In this document: piece by piece, positions 15,764 to 16,505 of the stretch
Layout: each line of letters opens with the position of its first letter
Numbering within the stretch: the stretch's first letter is position 1
NCBI GenBank assembly: GCA_964571855.1
Contig: CAZNDO010000039.1
Span: 1 to 16,505, forward strand
DNA length: 16,505 nucleotides
Direction of reading: 5' to 3'
DNA from: CAYYFX01 sp964571855
GTDB lineage: Bacteria > ARS69
Program-made: the position numbers and the translations under genes
Notes under the pieces: model-generated
Database searches by the model: none
What the model saw: the letters and a program-made list of their open reading frames with translations, nothing else
What the model was told of the DNA's origin: nothing

Positions 15764-16315
15764 ATGTTCGCTCTGTTCGTCTCGGCGGTTGTGATTGGGA
15801 TGGCTGGTGGCCCGGCGCCTGAAGGTCATTCCGGGCTCCCGGTTGGCTACTGGACGCTGAGTGCGAATCCGAGCGACCCCGGCGAGGTCGGCTCGGAGCC
15901 TTGGCTGGGCGCCCGTGATCTCTACCTCTGGTTCGACTGCTGGTACGGGGAAGTCGGCCTGAGTCGCTTCCATATGACGCTGGAAACCGCGGGCCTGGAA
16001 CTGAACTCGTTCACGCCGATGAACGGCTTCGCGAGCTCCGGCACGCTCCCATCCATCGAACTGGCGCACGATTCATGCCCCACCGGCTTCGTCCTGGCCG
16101 GAGTCCTCTCCGTCACGGATCCCACAGGCCAAGGGGGGACGATCTGCCCCGGTCCCGGCCGCATCGTGGAGGATTGCCAGGTGCCTCCGTTGGCGACCGA
16201 CGCCGCGGTCGTCGGCTTCACCTCGCTCTTCCCTCACCCCTGCAGCTTCGAGTTCTGTCCGGTGGACTTGATCCTGCCGGACCACTGGGGTCAGGTGAAG
16301 GCCAAGTATCGCTGA
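15764..16315 (+). CDS. Exported six-cysteine protein with C-terminal WGxxKxxYR signature
   Basis: This 183-residue protein starts at ATG 15764, chosen because GGGAGGA at 15752-15758 lies 5 bases upstream; a GTG at 15746 is in frame but would put six residues before it. Residues 1-20 or so are a signal peptide (MFALFVSAVVIGMAGGPAPE). The mature part looks all-beta, with LYLWFDCWYGEVGLSRFHMT and LELNSFTPMNGF. It has exactly six cysteines (in FDCW, DSCP, TICP, EDCQ, HPCS and EFCP), enough for three disulfides, which fits an oxidising location. It ends DHWGQVKAKYR, the same W-G-x-[IV]-K-x-x-Y-R pattern as the beta-helix protein ending at 2449. I recall no characterised relative. It appears to be a single-gene unit, with its own promoter and a weak hairpin after it. 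Function unknown. Confidence 0.8.
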   Translation: MFALFVSAVVIGMAGGPAPEGHSGLPVGYWTLSANPSDPGEVGSEPWLGARDLYLWFDCWYGEVGLSRFHMTLETAGLELNSFTPMNGFASSGTLPSIELAHDSCPTGFVLAGVLSVTDPTGQGGTICPGPGRIVEDCQVPPLATDAAVVGFTSLFPHPCSFEFCPVDLILPDHWGQVKAKYR

Positions 16316-16339
16316 TATCGCATGACTGGCGCCGTGTCC

Positions 16340-16362
16340 CGAGGGGCGTACCCGCCCCCTCG
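16340..16362 (+). terminator. Weak hairpin after the last gene
   Basis: CGAGGGGCG at 16340-16348 can pair with CGCCCCCTCG at 16353-16362, with one bulged base and a 4-base loop. It begins 25 bases after the stop at 16315 and lacks a T-run, so termination is only a possibility. From here to the end of the window no gene could be supported. Confidence 0.35.
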
Positions 16363-16505
16363 AATCCGGACGGCAGCCTGCGGCGACCGAATCCTGGCGG
16401 ACCGGCCAGAGTGGGGGGCCCGCGGCGGAGCCCCTTGAGGGCACTAAGCCTGAGCCGCCCCCGTTCTTCGTACCACCTTCTATGAGAGCCCCGTCGTGAG
16501 CGAGG

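Noticed and set aside
16483..16505. Start of a further gene at ATG 16483 or GTG 16497
   Set aside because: Only a few codons remain before the edge and no ribosome binding site or family signature can be seen.

Overview
The window comes from a very GC-rich, diderm bacterium. The closest fit is the FCB superphylum, in particular Candidatus Eisenbacteria or a neighbouring uncultured phylum such as Krumholzibacteriota or Latescibacterota. The grounds are secreted beta-helix proteins, a FlgD-like Ig module at the C-terminus of one of them, a short C-terminal W-G-x-x-K-x-x-Y-R signature on two unrelated secreted proteins, a lipoprotein beside a LysM protein, and a TPR-type sigma-54 activator. This placement is inferred from protein style, not from a marker-gene tree. 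All recognised genes lie on the + strand.

Layout. (1) Positions 3-3045 hold three translationally coupled genes for exported proteins: a 5'-truncated beta-helix protein with a FlgD-like C-terminus, a second complete beta-helix protein, and a DNRLRE/CBM96-like protein. A strong hairpin follows. (2) Positions 3105-6639 hold a good extended -10 promoter and an overlapping vanZ-like / hisS / aspS operon. The VanZ-like gene appears to lack a canonical start codon. (3) Positions 6650-7497 hold a promoter and a coupled pair of envelope genes: a small coiled-coil lipoprotein and a coiled-coil LysM protein. (4) Positions 7498-7736 are a non-coding leader with hairpins and a possible 36-codon upstream ORF. 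It leads into phoH-ybeY-corC-DUF502-mgtE (7737-12538), a tightly packed operon that combines rRNA maturation factors with two Mg2+-linked membrane proteins. (5) Positions 12539-12943 are non-coding and contain an imperfect inverted repeat with 85/86-bp arms. (6) Positions 12944-15591 hold a small exported protein coupled to a TPR-AAA+-Fis sigma-54 activator, closed by a convincing intrinsic terminator. (7) Positions 15692-16315 hold a promoter and a lone six-cysteine exported protein that ends in the same W-G-x-x-K-x-x-Y-R signature. The last 190 bases contain a weak hairpin and no gene I can support.

How the parts relate. The housekeeping operons (tRNA charging; PhoH/YbeY/CorC) are conventional and anchor the frame calls. 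The accessory interest lies in four places: the secreted proteins with a shared C-terminal signature, the long inverted repeat whose arm differences mostly remain pairable in + strand RNA, the coupled lipoprotein/LysM pair, and the small exported gene fused by overlap to a regulator. No tRNA, rRNA, CRISPR array, transposase or phage gene was seen.
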